64,000 nucleotides of DNA from JAMHWF01 sp964371405 (GCA_964371405.1 CAYJLV010000011.1:35441-99440), one strand, 5' to 3'. Shown: positions 26,539 to 36,685, counted from the first letter of the stretch. Notes: generated from the letters alone by a model not told the origin. Numbers and translations: made by a program.

Positions 26539-26855
26539 GCTGTGGGGTGAGTTTAGCGCCCCCCGGGCATGCTCGCGGCGCGATGCCGAAGACGAACACC
26601 GAGGCGGCCGCGCCCGACCTCCCTGCCCGGGACGCGAGGGTGCCCGCACCACCGCGTTCAGGTGGTTCGCTTGCGTCGCCGTTGGCATCCACCACGCGAC
26701 TCGCGCATCGAACCGGCCCTGGATGCGCCGCATTTCACATGCGCGTCGCCTATCCCCGGTTCACGCACCCCTGAACGGTCGCTTGTCCGGAGTGCCCGCG
26801 GTCAGGAGACTGCGAACCGCAGCAACCTACACCAGCTCGCAAGAGCAACAATTCG
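26539..26855. other. Intergenic region upstream of tRNA-Gly and the Ig-repeat lipoprotein
   Basis: A stretch of 317 bases with no credible gene. Read leftward, TAAACT (26555-26550) is a possible -10 for tRNA-Gly. Read rightward, it must contain the promoter of the lipoprotein gene at 26856, but no clear hexamer pair is visible. A leftward open frame that continues into the tRNA is an artefact of the tRNA sequence. Confidence 0.5.
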
Positions 26856-29402
26856 ATGAGAGCACAACGCACTGGTTCCTCTTTCCGGCCTGCAGCGCTG
26901 ACGCTTGCGGGCGCCCTTTTCGCGGTCGCTGGTTGCGGCGGCGGCGGCTCCGAACCCCCCGCGCAGCCGGCGAACAGTGCGCCGAGCGTCACCCTCGCCG
27001 GAGCGAACGCGAACCAAATCTTCGCAGCCGGCGCCGAGATCGTCTTGCGCGCCGACGTCACCGATGCGGACGGCACGGTGAGCAAGGTGGAGTTCTTCGA
27101 AAGCGACACCAAGCTGGGCGAGGCCACGGCCGCGCCCTTCGAGTTCCGCTGGGTCGGAGCGACGACCGGTACGCACACGATCACTGCACGCGCCACGGAC
27201 GACGGCGGAGCGATCGCGATGTCGGGTTCGCTGACCGTCAACGTCGACCCACCGGTGGTGCCGAACGCGGTTCCGACGGTGACCATCGTGGCGCCGGCCA
27301 ATGCGTTCAAGCCGAACGCGCCGGCGACGCTGACCTGGAGCGCGCAGGCAAACGACAGCGATGGCACCATCGCCGGCGTCGAGTTCTTCCGCGTCGATCC
27401 CGCTGCGCCCGTGTTGGACGACACCACGCGCATCGGCGCAGGCACCTTCAATGCAGCCACCTCGGCCTACGAACTGCAGACCGCGAACTGGTCCGACGGC
27501 AACTACACCGTCGTTGCGCGCGCCACCGACGACGACGGCGCGACGGCCACCTCGGCCACGGTGCAGGTGATCGTCAACGCGCTGCCCAGCGTCGCGTTCG
27601 TCTCGCCGGGCGCTGGCAGCGAGCACCTTCCCGGCGCCGTCATCACGCTGCGCGTGAGCGCCGGTGATGCCGACGGCAGCATCGCGAAGGTGGAATTCTT
27701 CGTCGACAGCAACGCCACGGCCCTGGGCCAGGGCGTGCAGGGTGCTCCGGGAGCCGACTATGAGTTCACTTGGGGCGGCGTTCCGTTCGGCCCGCACACG
27801 ATCGAAGCGCGCGCCACCGACAACAGCGGCGCGATGCAGAGCACGTCGATCACGATCGGCATCGACTCGCCCCCCTCGGTGTCACTGGCTGCGCCGGTGG
27901 CGAGCGTGAACGCTCCGGCGACCATCACGCTGTCGGCCAGCGCCATCGACAGCGATGGCACGATCGCCTCGGTGACGTTCAGGAACAACGGCGTCCTGAT
28001 CGGCACCGGTGTGCGCCAGGGACTGGGCAACGACTATCAGCTCGTACTGTCGAACCAGCCCGCCGGGTCCTATGCGTTCACCGCCACGGCCGCCGACGAC
28101 GACGGTGCGACCAGCACGACGGACTCGCGAAGCTTGACAGTCCAGCCCAACGTGCCTCCGACCGTCAGCGTGACGTCCGCGGCTTCGTTCCCGTTGCCCG
28201 ATGCAGTCGTGCTCACTGCCACCGCAGCCGACACCGACGGCATCGCCAAAGTCGAGTTCTACTCGGGCGCCGCCAAGCTCGGCGAGACCACCTCTGCGCC
28301 GTACACCTTCACCTGGGCCGGTGTCGCGGCCGGTGACTACACCGTCACCGCCCGCGCCGTCGACAACTACGGCTCGCAAACGACCTCGGCGCCGATGGCG
28401 GTGACGGTCATCCCCGATCCGGTCGGCATGTGGAACACTCTGATCACGGCGCAGAAGGCAGGGTTCAGCCAAGTTCCCGACCGTGAAGTGGGCGATCCGG
28501 GCGTCGATGCGGTCGAGGTGCTGACCGCGATCGGACCGAACACGGTGATCCCGAAGTTCCAGCCCGCAATGGCGGCGGCGGTGCGCGCACTGGCCGACTT
28601 CACGCCGACAACGATCAGCCCGACCCCACAGGCGTGCCCGGGAGGCGGCACGGTACTGGTGTCGGACAACGTCGCCACGGCACAGCCGGACGACCTTCGC
28701 TACGAGTACGACGCCTGCGCCGTCGGCAGCTACGTCATCACCGGCGGCACCGACTATCCGCACACCGACAACACCACCGTCCCGCCGACGGTGCGCAACA
28801 TCGGCTCGGCCGTGACGTTCATCCCGGGCGCGAACAGCTTTAAGCTCGTGCTCGAGGGCGTGAAGGTCGCCGGCAACGGTGCCCCTGCGGCCGACGCCGA
28901 GGCGTATCCGCGCAACGCACTCGTGTACTCGTCCGCCGACTGCACCGGCACGGGCATCGCGAAGTCGTGCATGACCAACCTCGACGTGAATGCGCGCTGG
29001 GGCAACGACTTCGTGTGGACGGGCTACTCCAACGCGGGGACACCGTCACCATGGACGGACGACACCTACCTGCTCAACGGCGTGTTCCGTGATCAGCACT
29101 GCCCGCCCGACCCCGCACTGCCCAACCTCGGCCGCGATCAGTGCCTGGCCAGCCCGCCGGCCGCGCGTCACATCCGCTTCCAGGCGATGACCAACGTAAG
29201 CGGGCGCGCAATCGTCTACGGCAGCAACGGCTACTCGGTGGTGACGCGACTCGCACCTGCCGCCGGCAAGGAGCGCGTGTCGGTCGTGCGCACGATCACC
29301 GTGGCGGCGCCCGGCTTCCCGCTGGGCACGAGCCCCGCGGTGATCCACGAGTGCACGGTCGGGGCCAGCTCGGGCGATTGGAGCTGCGTGCAGGCACCGT
29401 AA
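26856..29402 (+). CDS. Large surface lipoprotein with tandem bacterial Ig-like domains
   Basis: An 848-residue lipoprotein (Cys27 in FAVAGCGGGG, with a Gly/Ser/Pro linker). Five tandem Ig-like modules of about 95 residues (roughly 43-130, 134-232, 235-328, 330-426, 428-517) share the pattern 'DxDGTxxxVEFFxxxxxLGxxxxxPFxFxW...GxHTxxARATDDxGAxxxS', typical of the Big_7/PKD-like family in adhesins and extracellular enzymes. The C-terminal domain (520-848) has several Cys (TPQACPGG, DQHCPP, DQCLAS) and no recognised catalytic motif. It is likely displayed on the cell surface as an adhesin or carbohydrate-binding scaffold. It has its own hairpin terminator and converges on the TbpB-like lipoprotein gene. 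Confidence 0.82.
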   Translation: MRAQRTGSSFRPAALTLAGALFAVAGCGGGGSEPPAQPANSAPSVTLAGANANQIFAAGAEIVLRADVTDADGTVSKVEFFESDTKLGEATAAPFEFRWVGATTGTHTITARATDDGGAIAMSGSLTVNVDPPVVPNAVPTVTIVAPANAFKPNAPATLTWSAQANDSDGTIAGVEFFRVDPAAPVLDDTTRIGAGTFNAATSAYELQTANWSDGNYTVVARATDDDGATATSATVQVIVNALPSVAFVSPGAGSEHLPGAVITLRVSAGDADGSIAKVEFFVDSNATALGQGVQGAPGADYEFTWGGVPFGPHTIEARATDNSGAMQSTSITIGIDSPPSVSLAAPVASVNAPATITLSASAIDSDGTIASVTFRNNGVLIGTGVRQGLGNDYQLVLSNQPAGSYAFTATAADDDGATSTTDSRSLTVQPNVPPTVSVTSAASFPLPDAVVLTATAADTDGIAKVEFYSGAAKLGETTSAPYTFTWAGVAAGDYTVTARAVDNYGSQTTSAPMAVTVIPDPVGMWNTLITAQKAGFSQVPDREVGDPGVDAVEVLTAIGPNTVIPKFQPAMAAAVRALADFTPTTISPTPQACPGGGTVLVSDNVATAQPDDLRYEYDACAVGSYVITGGTDYPHTDNTTVPPTVRNIGSAVTFIPGANSFKLVLEGVKVAGNGAPAADAEAYPRNALVYSSADCTGTGIAKSCMTNLDVNARWGNDFVWTGYSNAGTPSPWTDDTYLLNGVFRDQHCPPDPALPNLGRDQCLASPPAARHIRFQAMTNVSGRAIVYGSNGYSVVTRLAPAAGKERVSVVRTITVAAPGFPLGTSPAVIHECTVGASSGDWSCVQAP

Positions 29403-29490
29403 GCGGCGCAGCGACGCAGCCCGAGGGCACGGCAACGGATGTGAGTTGCCGGCCTCTGCCGGGCTGCGTTGCAGGCCCACCTCACAGCCC

Positions 29491-29513
29491 AGGGCGCCGT
29501 CGGCGCCCTTTTC
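29491..29513 (+). terminator. Terminator of the Ig-repeat lipoprotein gene
   Basis: Stem GGGCGCC/GGCGCCC with a GTC loop followed by TTTTC, 89 bases after the stop: a standard rho-independent terminator. Confidence 0.85.
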
Positions 29514-29941
29514 TCATGGCCGGGCGGGCGAGGCCGGCTGCTGCGAGCAGGCGCGAGTACGTCATTCGGCTCGCACAGTAAACCTGCGTCGAGAGCATGA
29601 GGCCGCCAAAGCTCGACCTGCTGGTCGAGGCCGGCAAGGACTGCCGGAGGGCGGAGTCGCACGCCAGGCCCGACGCACCGCTTTGAACCCGAACGCCTGC
29701 GTCGATTCGCCCAACGACCGACTGCAGCCGGCTGTGCAAGCTCATCGGTGAACCTGTGACGGCGGTGGCCCTCCCGGGGATCAGGCGCCGCGCAAGGCGA
29801 CCGCCGGGCCCCTTCGTATCGGGTCACCGGCGGCGGCGGCGTCGTACTTCCGGGACGACCAGCCATAGGCGGCTGACCTGCGGCGTCGCATTGCGCGGCT
29901 GGACGTCGTGTGGCGCTCGGTAGCGCAACGACCGGCGCAAG

Positions 29942-29967
29942 AAAAACTGCGGCCCGCAGGCCGCAGT
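29942..29967 (-). terminator. Terminator of the TbpB-like lipoprotein gene
   Basis: Read leftward, the perfect 9-bp stem ACTGCGGCC/GGCCGCAGT with a 4-base loop is followed by TTTTC, 26 bases past the stop codon: a strong rho-independent terminator. Confidence 0.88.
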
Positions 29968-29992
29968 TCGATGCGATGGCTCTCTTGTGCTG

Positions 29993-31348
29993 TCAGCGGC
30001 GGGCGATGAAGCCACCAATGGTGGCAGCTCCCGTTGTCGCGTTCTTGAGGTTGAAGCTGCCAGCGATTTCCGTGGCGCTCGTGTCGAAGAAGCGCGCGCC
30101 GAGTCCGCCCTGAGTCAATTGCGTGGTTCCGCCATCGTCGATCCTTCCCTGCAGGTAGTTGGCGACGTTGGTTCCGGTGTCGCCAAACGCCGCACGCGCG
30201 ACGATTGCCACTGGAACCAGTGCGCCGCCCACTTCTGCGACCGCATTCTTGATGGAGACATCGGCCTGGCGAGTGCTGCCGAAGTTGACGACGACACTCA
30301 CGGCAGCAAGGTAGCGAATGGGCGCTGCAGTGCCGTCTGGGGTGTACCAGCCATAGGCGATGCCGCTGTAGGTTCCTTCGCCGGACGTGGGCACATTCGC
30401 CGACACCGTCGTATTGCCGAAGGCCACGATACCGGAACGGCGCGTCGACTGCTCGGTGGTCGCGCCTGAGGTCTTCCATTCGTTGATGAAGGTCGTGTCC
30501 TTGGTTTCCCAGGCGGCGAGATTGGCGGCGAGATAGCTGTAGACCGTCAAGTCGCGGAAGCCTTTGGCATCTGGCTGCGGAAGGCCGTCCGGCGCGCGCA
30601 CGTCGCCGTCGCTGTGGTTCCGATGCGCCGTCGTCCGATCCGGGTCGGTGCCGGTGGTGCGGAAGTCGCCGGCGACATAGCTCACGCCCGTCGTTTCAAC
30701 AAGGGTGGGATCGCACGGTAGCGTCGGGCACTCGAAATAGCGATTGTTCGCATAGTTTTCAGGGGTACCCGCTCCCGTCAACGGCACGTAGTTGTAGTAC
30801 GAGGTATCGGTTGCGGGAGGTAGGGCCCGGCTCGTCACGATGGCTCCCGTGCCGTCGAGTTCGGTCACACCCTTGGTCCGCCGCTCGAACGCTTCGATGA
30901 TGCGCGGACGCTGGTCCGTCCCATTCCAGGTAATACCGACGTCACTCAGAAGCATCGCGGCGCCGTCGACCGCCCCGCCGCCGGATGCCCGGTGCACGCG
31001 GATCTCGGCCACGGCCGCGTCTTCGGCCGAAACCGGATTCAGGCCGGTCGCATCGTTGGCCACCACGCCGTCAGTGGTCGATTGTCCGTATACGAACACG
31101 CCTGAACTCGTCAGGCGAACGCCGCTGTGGGTGCGTAGCACTGCGTCGCCGCTGCAAAGGTTGTCGGCATTACCGCCGACGCACGACATCGTCGTGACTG
31201 TGCCGTCCGCGGCGGGCTTGGCGGCGTCGGGCACCTGCCGGAGCTGGGACGCTGCCTCGCCGCCTCCCCCACCACCACAAGCCGCGACGATCGCGGCCGT
31301 CATCAGGGTCGGAACGAACAGGCGGTGGGTACTGCGCAGTATGGACAT
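29993..31348 (-). CDS. TbpB-like surface lipoprotein (Slam-substrate type barrel)
   Basis: A 451-residue lipoprotein (Cys24 in AAIVAACGGGGGG). The middle is rich in Thr/Asp/Asn. The C-terminal 100 residues form a beta-barrel-like region with VVVNFGSTRQADVSIKNA and the terminal GLGARFFDTSATEIAGSFNL...AATIGGFIARR. That ending matches the 'G-x-F-x-G-xxAxEIGGxF...GGFxAxK' signature of transferrin-binding protein B C-lobe/factor-H-binding-protein-type barrels, many of which are flipped to the surface by Slam. No Slam or TonB receptor gene is in the window. A TTGAGGAGCC site precedes the ATG. GC is visibly lower than in neighbouring housekeeping genes, hinting at transfer. The ligand is unknown. 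Confidence 0.75.
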   Translation of the reverse strand: MSILRSTHRLFVPTLMTAAIVAACGGGGGGEAASQLRQVPDAAKPAADGTVTTMSCVGGNADNLCSGDAVLRTHSGVRLTSSGVFVYGQSTTDGVVANDATGLNPVSAEDAAVAEIRVHRASGGGAVDGAAMLLSDVGITWNGTDQRPRIIEAFERRTKGVTELDGTGAIVTSRALPPATDTSYYNYVPLTGAGTPENYANNRYFECPTLPCDPTLVETTGVSYVAGDFRTTGTDPDRTTAHRNHSDGDVRAPDGLPQPDAKGFRDLTVYSYLAANLAAWETKDTTFINEWKTSGATTEQSTRRSGIVAFGNTTVSANVPTSGEGTYSGIAYGWYTPDGTAAPIRYLAAVSVVVNFGSTRQADVSIKNAVAEVGGALVPVAIVARAAFGDTGTNVANYLQGRIDDGGTTQLTQGGLGARFFDTSATEIAGSFNLKNATTGAATIGGFIARR

Positions 31349-31494
31349 CGTGGCTCCTCAAGGATGGCGGGCAGCATAGCGCGCGGATAGTGCCCGCCCA
31401 CCCCGGACATCGGGTGTTGCGCGGGCGTCGTCGCGTAGACTGCGCGGCGCTCAGGCGTGCGCGAGCGCCGCCTCGAACCGCTCACGTCGTCCGC

Positions 31495-32196
31495 ATGAAG
31501 CCGTCTCCCTCGCCGCCCGCCGCTCCCGCATCACGCCGCCCCGTGCGCAGCTTCGTCGTGCGCGGCGGGCGCATCGGCAGCGGCCAGCAGCGCGCGCTCG
31601 TCGAACTCGGTCCGCGCTACGTCGAGCCCTACCGTGCCGAGCCGGTCGACTTCGGCACCATCTTCGGCCGCAACGCACCGACCGTCCTCGAGATCGGCTT
31701 CGGCATGGGCGGCGCGACGGTGCAGATCGCGCTCGCGCGGCCCGACGCGAACTTTATCGGCGTCGAGGTGCACACGCCCGGCGTCGGCGCGCTGCTCAAG
31801 CGCATCGGCGAGCTCGGGCTGACGAACCTGCGCATCGTGCAGCACGACGCCGTCGAGGTGCTGCAGCACATGATCGCGCCGGCGTCGCTGGCCGGCGTGC
31901 ACGTCTTCTTCCCCGACCCGTGGCACAAGAAGCGCCACCACAAGCGCCGGCTGATCCAGGCGCCGTTCGTCGCGCTGCTCGCCGGCCGGCTCGCGCCCGG
32001 TGGGTATGTGCACTGCGCGACCGACTGGCAGCCCTATGCCGAGCAGATGCTCGCCGTGCTGGGCGCCGAGCCGCTGCTCGCCAACACCGTTGCAGGCTAT
32101 GCGCCGCGGCCCGAGCACCGCCCGCCGACGAAGTTCGAGCAGCGCGGCCTGCGCCTGGGCCACGGCGTGTGGGATCTGGTGTTCGTCAGGCGCTGA
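31495..32196 (+). CDS. trmB: tRNA (guanine-N7-)-methyltransferase
   Basis: A 233-residue TrmB that forms m7G46 in tRNA. The SAM motif is VLEIGFGMGGATVQIA, followed by FIGVEVHTPGVGALLKRIGELGLTNLRIVQHDAVEVL. The family signature is VFFPDPWHKKRHHKRRLIQAPFV, and the C-terminal substrate loop is PRPEHRPPTKFEQRGLRLGHGVWDL. A short basic, disordered leader of about 30 residues precedes the fold. Its promoter region lies between it and the divergent TbpB-like gene (146 bases). Confidence 0.97.
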   Translation: MKPSPSPPAAPASRRPVRSFVVRGGRIGSGQQRALVELGPRYVEPYRAEPVDFGTIFGRNAPTVLEIGFGMGGATVQIALARPDANFIGVEVHTPGVGALLKRIGELGLTNLRIVQHDAVEVLQHMIAPASLAGVHVFFPDPWHKKRHHKRRLIQAPFVALLAGRLAPGGYVHCATDWQPYAEQMLAVLGAEPLLANTVAGYAPRPEHRPPTKFEQRGLRLGHGVWDLVFVRR

Positions 32197-32211
32197 ACAC
32201 GCGCCGCGGAT

Positions 32212-33036
32212 TCAACCGGCCCACTCGACCCAGCCCGTCCACGCCGTCAGCAGCACGACGGCGCCGAACGCGATGCGGTACCAGGCGAACGGCACGAAGT
32301 CGTGCGTCGCGATGTAGCGCAGCAGCCAGCGCACGCACAGCCACGCCGAGACGAACGAGAACGCCAGCCCGATGCCGAACAGCGGGATGTCGTCAACGCT
32401 CAGCAGCGCGCGCTCCTTGTACAGGCTGTAGGCCCCGGCGCCGACCAGCGTCGGGATCGCGAGAAAGAAGCTGTAGTCGGTCGCCGCCTTGCGCGACAGC
32501 CCGAGCAGCATGCCGCCGATGATCGTCGCGCCCGAGCGGCTGGTGCCCGGCACGAGGGCCAGGCACTGCACCAGACCAACCTTGAGCGCATCGACCGGCG
32601 TCATGTCGTCGACGCTCTCGATGCGCACCGCCGATGCCTGCCGCCGCTCGGCCCACAGGATGACGAAGCCGCCGACGATGAACGTCGTCGCGACGACGAC
32701 GGGCGTGAACAGGTGCGCCTTGATCGCCTTGCCCAGCAGCAGGCCGAGCACGATCGCCGGCACGAAGCCGATCGCGACATTGAGCGCGAAGCGCCGCGCC
32801 TGTGGGTCGCTGCCGAGGCCGGCCAGCGTGTCGCGCACGCGCTGCCAGTAGACGAGGATGACGGCGAAGATCGCGCCGGTCTGGATCGCGATGTCGAACA
32901 CCTTGGCCTTCTCGCCCGTGAAGCCGAGGAGCGACGCCGCGAGGATCAGGTGCCCGGTGCTCGAGATCGGCAGGAACTCCGTCAGCCCCTCGACGATGCC
33001 CATGATCGCGGCCTTGATCCACAGCGCGACGTCCAA
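32212..33036 (-). CDS. uppP: Undecaprenyl-diphosphatase
   Basis: A 274-residue, about eight-helix inner-membrane UppP (BacA) that recycles undecaprenyl pyrophosphate for peptidoglycan and LPS synthesis. Both catalytic signatures are present: EGLTEFLPISSTGHLIL near the N-terminus and PGTSRSGATI in the middle. The start is a TTG at 33036 after a GGGGGAGAG site; the resulting MDVALWIKAAIMGIVEGL matches the family. It sits 40 bases downstream of the macB-type permease gene and may be cotranscribed with it. Confidence 0.96.
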   Translation of the reverse strand: MDVALWIKAAIMGIVEGLTEFLPISSTGHLILAASLLGFTGEKAKVFDIAIQTGAIFAVILVYWQRVRDTLAGLGSDPQARRFALNVAIGFVPAIVLGLLLGKAIKAHLFTPVVVATTFIVGGFVILWAERRQASAVRIESVDDMTPVDALKVGLVQCLALVPGTSRSGATIIGGMLLGLSRKAATDYSFFLAIPTLVGAGAYSLYKERALLSVDDIPLFGIGLAFSFVSAWLCVRWLLRYIATHDFVPFAWYRIAFGAVVLLTAWTGWVEWAG

Positions 33037-33076
33037 GTCTCTCCCCCGGCCAAAAACAGCCGGGGATGATACGCCG

Positions 33077-34305
33077 TCACTCGTGACGCAAGGCCTCGAT
33101 CGGCAGCAGCCGCGCAGCGCGGCGCGCCGGGTACCAGCCGAAGAAGATGCCGATCGCCGCGGCGAAGCCGGCGGCCAGCGCCACCGACGCAGGCGACAGC
33201 ATCACGCGCCACTCGGAGAACGCGGCGATGCCCCAGGTCGCCGCCGCGCCGAGCGCGATGCCGATCGCGCCGCCCGCGAGACTCAGCGTCACGGCCTCGA
33301 TCAGGAACTGCACCAGGATGTCGCGCCCGCGCGCGCCGACCGCCATGCGCAGGCCGATCTCGCGCGTGCGCTCGGTGACGCTGACCAGCATGATGTTCAT
33401 GATGCCGATGCCGCCGACGACGAGGCTGACGCCCGCCACCGCGCCGAGCAGCAGCGTCATCACGCGGCTCGATGCCTCCTGCGCCTGCAGCACTTCGGTC
33501 AGGTTGCGCACGCGCACGCTGTCGTCGGCGCCGGGCTGCACGCGGTGGCGCTGGCGCAGCAATTCGCGGATGCCGTCCTCGGCGTCCTTCATGCTCTGGC
33601 CTTCACGCACCTTGACGTTGATCCAGCCGATGCGCCGCAGCTTGCCGGCATTGCCGCCCTGGATGCGGTTGCGCAGCGTCGTGATCGGCACGACGAGCAT
33701 GTCGTCCTGGTCCTGGCCGTTGGCGTTCTCGCCCTTGGGCGCGAGCAGGCCGACGATCGTGATCGGCACGTTGCGCACGCGCACGATCTGCTCGAGCGGA
33801 TCCTCGTCGCCGAACAACTCGCGCGCCGCCGTGCGCCCGATGATGCCCACCTTGCCCGAGCCCTGCAGTTCGCCGGCTTCGAACGCGCGCCCGGCCTCGA
33901 GCGTCCATTCGCGCGCCTCGAGGAAGTCGTTCGTCGTCCCGATCACGTAGGTCAGCCAGTTCGTGTTGCCGGCGACGACCTGCGTCGTCGTGCGGCTGGC
34001 CGGGGCCGCGACCTGCACCTCGGGCACGTCGCGCGCGATCGCGGCGGCGTCGTCCTCGGTCAGCATCTGCCCGGTCTGCGCACCCATGCGCACGCCGCCG
34101 GCACTCTGCGAGCCGGGCATCACGAGCATCACGTTGGTGCCCAGCGACTTCATGTGCTCGACGACGCGCTCCTGCGCGCCGGCGCCGATCGCGATCATCG
34201 TGATCACGGCGGCAACGCCGATGATGATGCCCAGCATCGTCAGCATGCTGCGCAGCAGCTGGGTCGTCAGCGCGCGCCACGCCGAGCGCAGGGCCGCCAA
34301 GGCAT

Positions 34306-34309
<4 letters not shown>
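33077..34309 (-). CDS. MacB-type ABC transporter permease
   Basis: A 410-residue permease with the MacB topology: one N-terminal helix (LRSMLTMLGIIIGVAAVITMIAIG), a large periplasmic MacB_PCD domain (about 45-270) and three C-terminal helices (FtsX domain), including VVGGIGIMNIMLVSVTERTREIGLRMAVGARGRDI. It ends WYPARRAARLLPIEALRHE, as in this class. In E. coli MacB the permease and ATPase are fused; here they are split into two genes joined by an ATGA overlap. Together with the adaptor upstream it would form a TolC-dependent mechanotransmission efflux pump for macrolides, peptides or siderophores. Confidence 0.92.
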
Positions 34310-35016
<707 letters not shown>

Positions 35017-35023
35017 CGAGGCG

Positions 35024-36685
35024 TCAGAACATGCGCGGGCCGGTCGAGCGCTGCGCCGCCGCGACCGTGCCGACGACGACCGTCGCGCCCTCGACGACGC
35101 CGCTGGCCACCGGCATCGGCAGCAGCTCCGTCATCGTCCCGTCGCTGATGCCCAGCCGCACGGCAACGGCGCGCGGCTTGCCGTCGTCGCCCAGCAGGTA
35201 GATGCGCCCGCGCCCGACCTGGCGGCCCGCCAGGTCGGCCAGCAGTGCCTGCCAGCGCGGCTGCTGCTCGGGCGTGAGCTGTTCGCCGATGCGCGCGCGC
35301 ATCTCGGCAAGGACACGCTCGCGCGCCTTGGCGCGCTGCTCCTCGGGCAGCGTGCGCGCCTCGGCGAACTTGGGTCGCGCGTCGCGCACGATGGCGTCGA
35401 TCCTTTCGACCTGCTCCGGCGTCGGCTGCACGTCGGCAAGCAGTCGGGCACGGAACTGCGCCAGCGGCCCGCCCGTTCCGGCGCCCGCCCCGCCCGTTGC
35501 GCCAGGGGTTGCTTCGGCCGGGCCGCCCTCGGCCGGCTGCGCCACCGCTGCCGGCAGCGCACCTTCGACCGCGCGCTGCAACGCCGACGACACGGCGCGC
35601 GATGCTGCACCCGACGCCGGCATTGCGGCCGGCTCGGCCACACCCGCCAGCCGCACGCGCAGCGCCGCGTTCGGCACCTTCAGCGCGGCGTCGCGCGTGT
35701 CGGTGACGAGGCGCACGTTGGCCGTCATGCCGGGCAGCAGCCGCGCCTCGGCATTGGCGAACGACACGATGGCGATATAGGTGATGACGTTCTGCGTGTT
35801 CGTCGCCGCCTTGCGCACCTGCGTCACCTCGCCGCCGAAGCTGCGCGCGCCGAAGGCGTCGACGGTGAATGTGGCCTTCTGGCCCAGCCGCACGCGCGAC
35901 ACGTCGGCCTCGTCGATCGACACCTGCACCTGCATGTCGCTCAGGTTCTGGGCGATCACGAACAGCTCGGGCGACTGCAGGCTTGCCGCGACCGTCTGGC
36001 CCAGCTCGATGCTGCGCTTGATCACGACGCCGTCGACCGGCGAGCGGATCTGCGTGCGCTTCAAGTCGATGTCGGCCTGTGCCACGAGCGCCTCGCGCTG
36101 CTTGACGGCCGCCTGCGCGCTGGCGATCTGCGCGCGCGCCACGTCGACCTGCGCCGCCGCGGCCTTGCGCGCCTCGGCGAGGCTGGCGGCGGTGGCGCGC
36201 AGCGTCTCGAGCGTCGCCGGCGAGACGAAGTTCTGCGCCACGAGTTCCTCGTTGCGCCTGAAGTTACGCTCGGCCTCGGCGGCGTCGACGGCCGCGCGCG
36301 ACGCCGCCGCCTGCGCCGCCAGCGCATTGGCCTGCGCCGTCAGCACCGAGGCGCGCGCCGCGTCGAGATCGGCCTGCACCTGGCGCAGCCGTTGCTGGAA
36401 GGTGTCGGGGTCGATCTGCGCGATCAGCTGGCCGGCCTTCACCTCCGAGTTGAAGTCGGCGTACAGCTCCTTGATCTGGCCCGAGACCTGCGTGCCGATC
36501 TGCACCTGCGTGACCGGCGCCACCGTGCCGGAGGCGGCGACGGTCGCCTGCAGCGGCCCGCGCTCGATCTTGGCGGTGCGGTACTGCACGGCCTCGGCGC
36601 TGCCGCGCCCGTGCAGCCAAGCGCCGACGCCGGCGACGACCAGCGCCAGCATGAGCGCACCGCCGATCCAGTGTTTGCGTTGCAT
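35024..36685 (-). CDS. MacA-type periplasmic adaptor with a large helical insertion
   Basis: A 553-residue adaptor, far longer than the usual 370-400. The membrane anchor is MQRKHWIGGALMLALVVAGV, the lipoyl/barrel half starts VQYRTAKIERGPLQATVAASGTVAPVTQVQIGTQVSGQIKEL, and a coiled coil spans about 95-190 (QRLRQVQADLDAARA...). The beta-barrel follows with SPVDGVVIKRSIELGQTVAASLQSPELFVIAQ. Between the barrel and the final membrane-proximal domain (GRIYLLGDDGKPRAVAVRLG...) lies an insertion of roughly 150 residues. It is first Ala/Gly/Pro-rich, then helical with two LTPEQ-like motifs (VQPTPEQVERI, EQLTPEQQPRW) resembling Spy/CpxP LTxxQ repeats. It heads the operon, divergent from the TetR/RND cluster. 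Confidence 0.9.
   Translation of the reverse strand: MQRKHWIGGALMLALVVAGVGAWLHGRGSAEAVQYRTAKIERGPLQATVAASGTVAPVTQVQIGTQVSGQIKELYADFNSEVKAGQLIAQIDPDTFQQRLRQVQADLDAARASVLTAQANALAAQAAASRAAVDAAEAERNFRRNEELVAQNFVSPATLETLRATAASLAEARKAAAAQVDVARAQIASAQAAVKQREALVAQADIDLKRTQIRSPVDGVVIKRSIELGQTVAASLQSPELFVIAQNLSDMQVQVSIDEADVSRVRLGQKATFTVDAFGARSFGGEVTQVRKAATNTQNVITYIAIVSFANAEARLLPGMTANVRLVTDTRDAALKVPNAALRVRLAGVAEPAAMPASGAASRAVSSALQRAVEGALPAAVAQPAEGGPAEATPGATGGAGAGTGGPLAQFRARLLADVQPTPEQVERIDAIVRDARPKFAEARTLPEEQRAKARERVLAEMRARIGEQLTPEQQPRWQALLADLAGRQVGRGRIYLLGDDGKPRAVAVRLGISDGTMTELLPMPVASGVVEGATVVVGTVAAAQRSTGPRMF

Larger units (their letters stand above)
29403..29992. other. 590-base intergenic region between the two surface lipoproteins
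   Basis: It contains a terminator on each strand (29491-29513 and 29942-29967) serving the two convergent genes. Between them (29514-29941) no open frame shows a recognisable family. Short frames such as one reading PKLDLLVEAGKDCRRAE have no support from neighbours or codon pattern. It could be eroded sequence from an earlier insertion, but I see no inverted repeats or transposase motif. Confidence 0.5.

Noticed and set aside
26453..26695. Leftward open frame ending in RGRSSMAERQLPKLHTRV
   Set aside because: It is the well-known translation of a tRNA gene (here tRNA-Gly at 26465-26538), not a protein.
29514..29941. Possible transposase remnant in the gap between the two lipoproteins
   Set aside because: No DDE-type motif, no inverted repeats and no frame longer than about 100 residues with a recognisable pattern.
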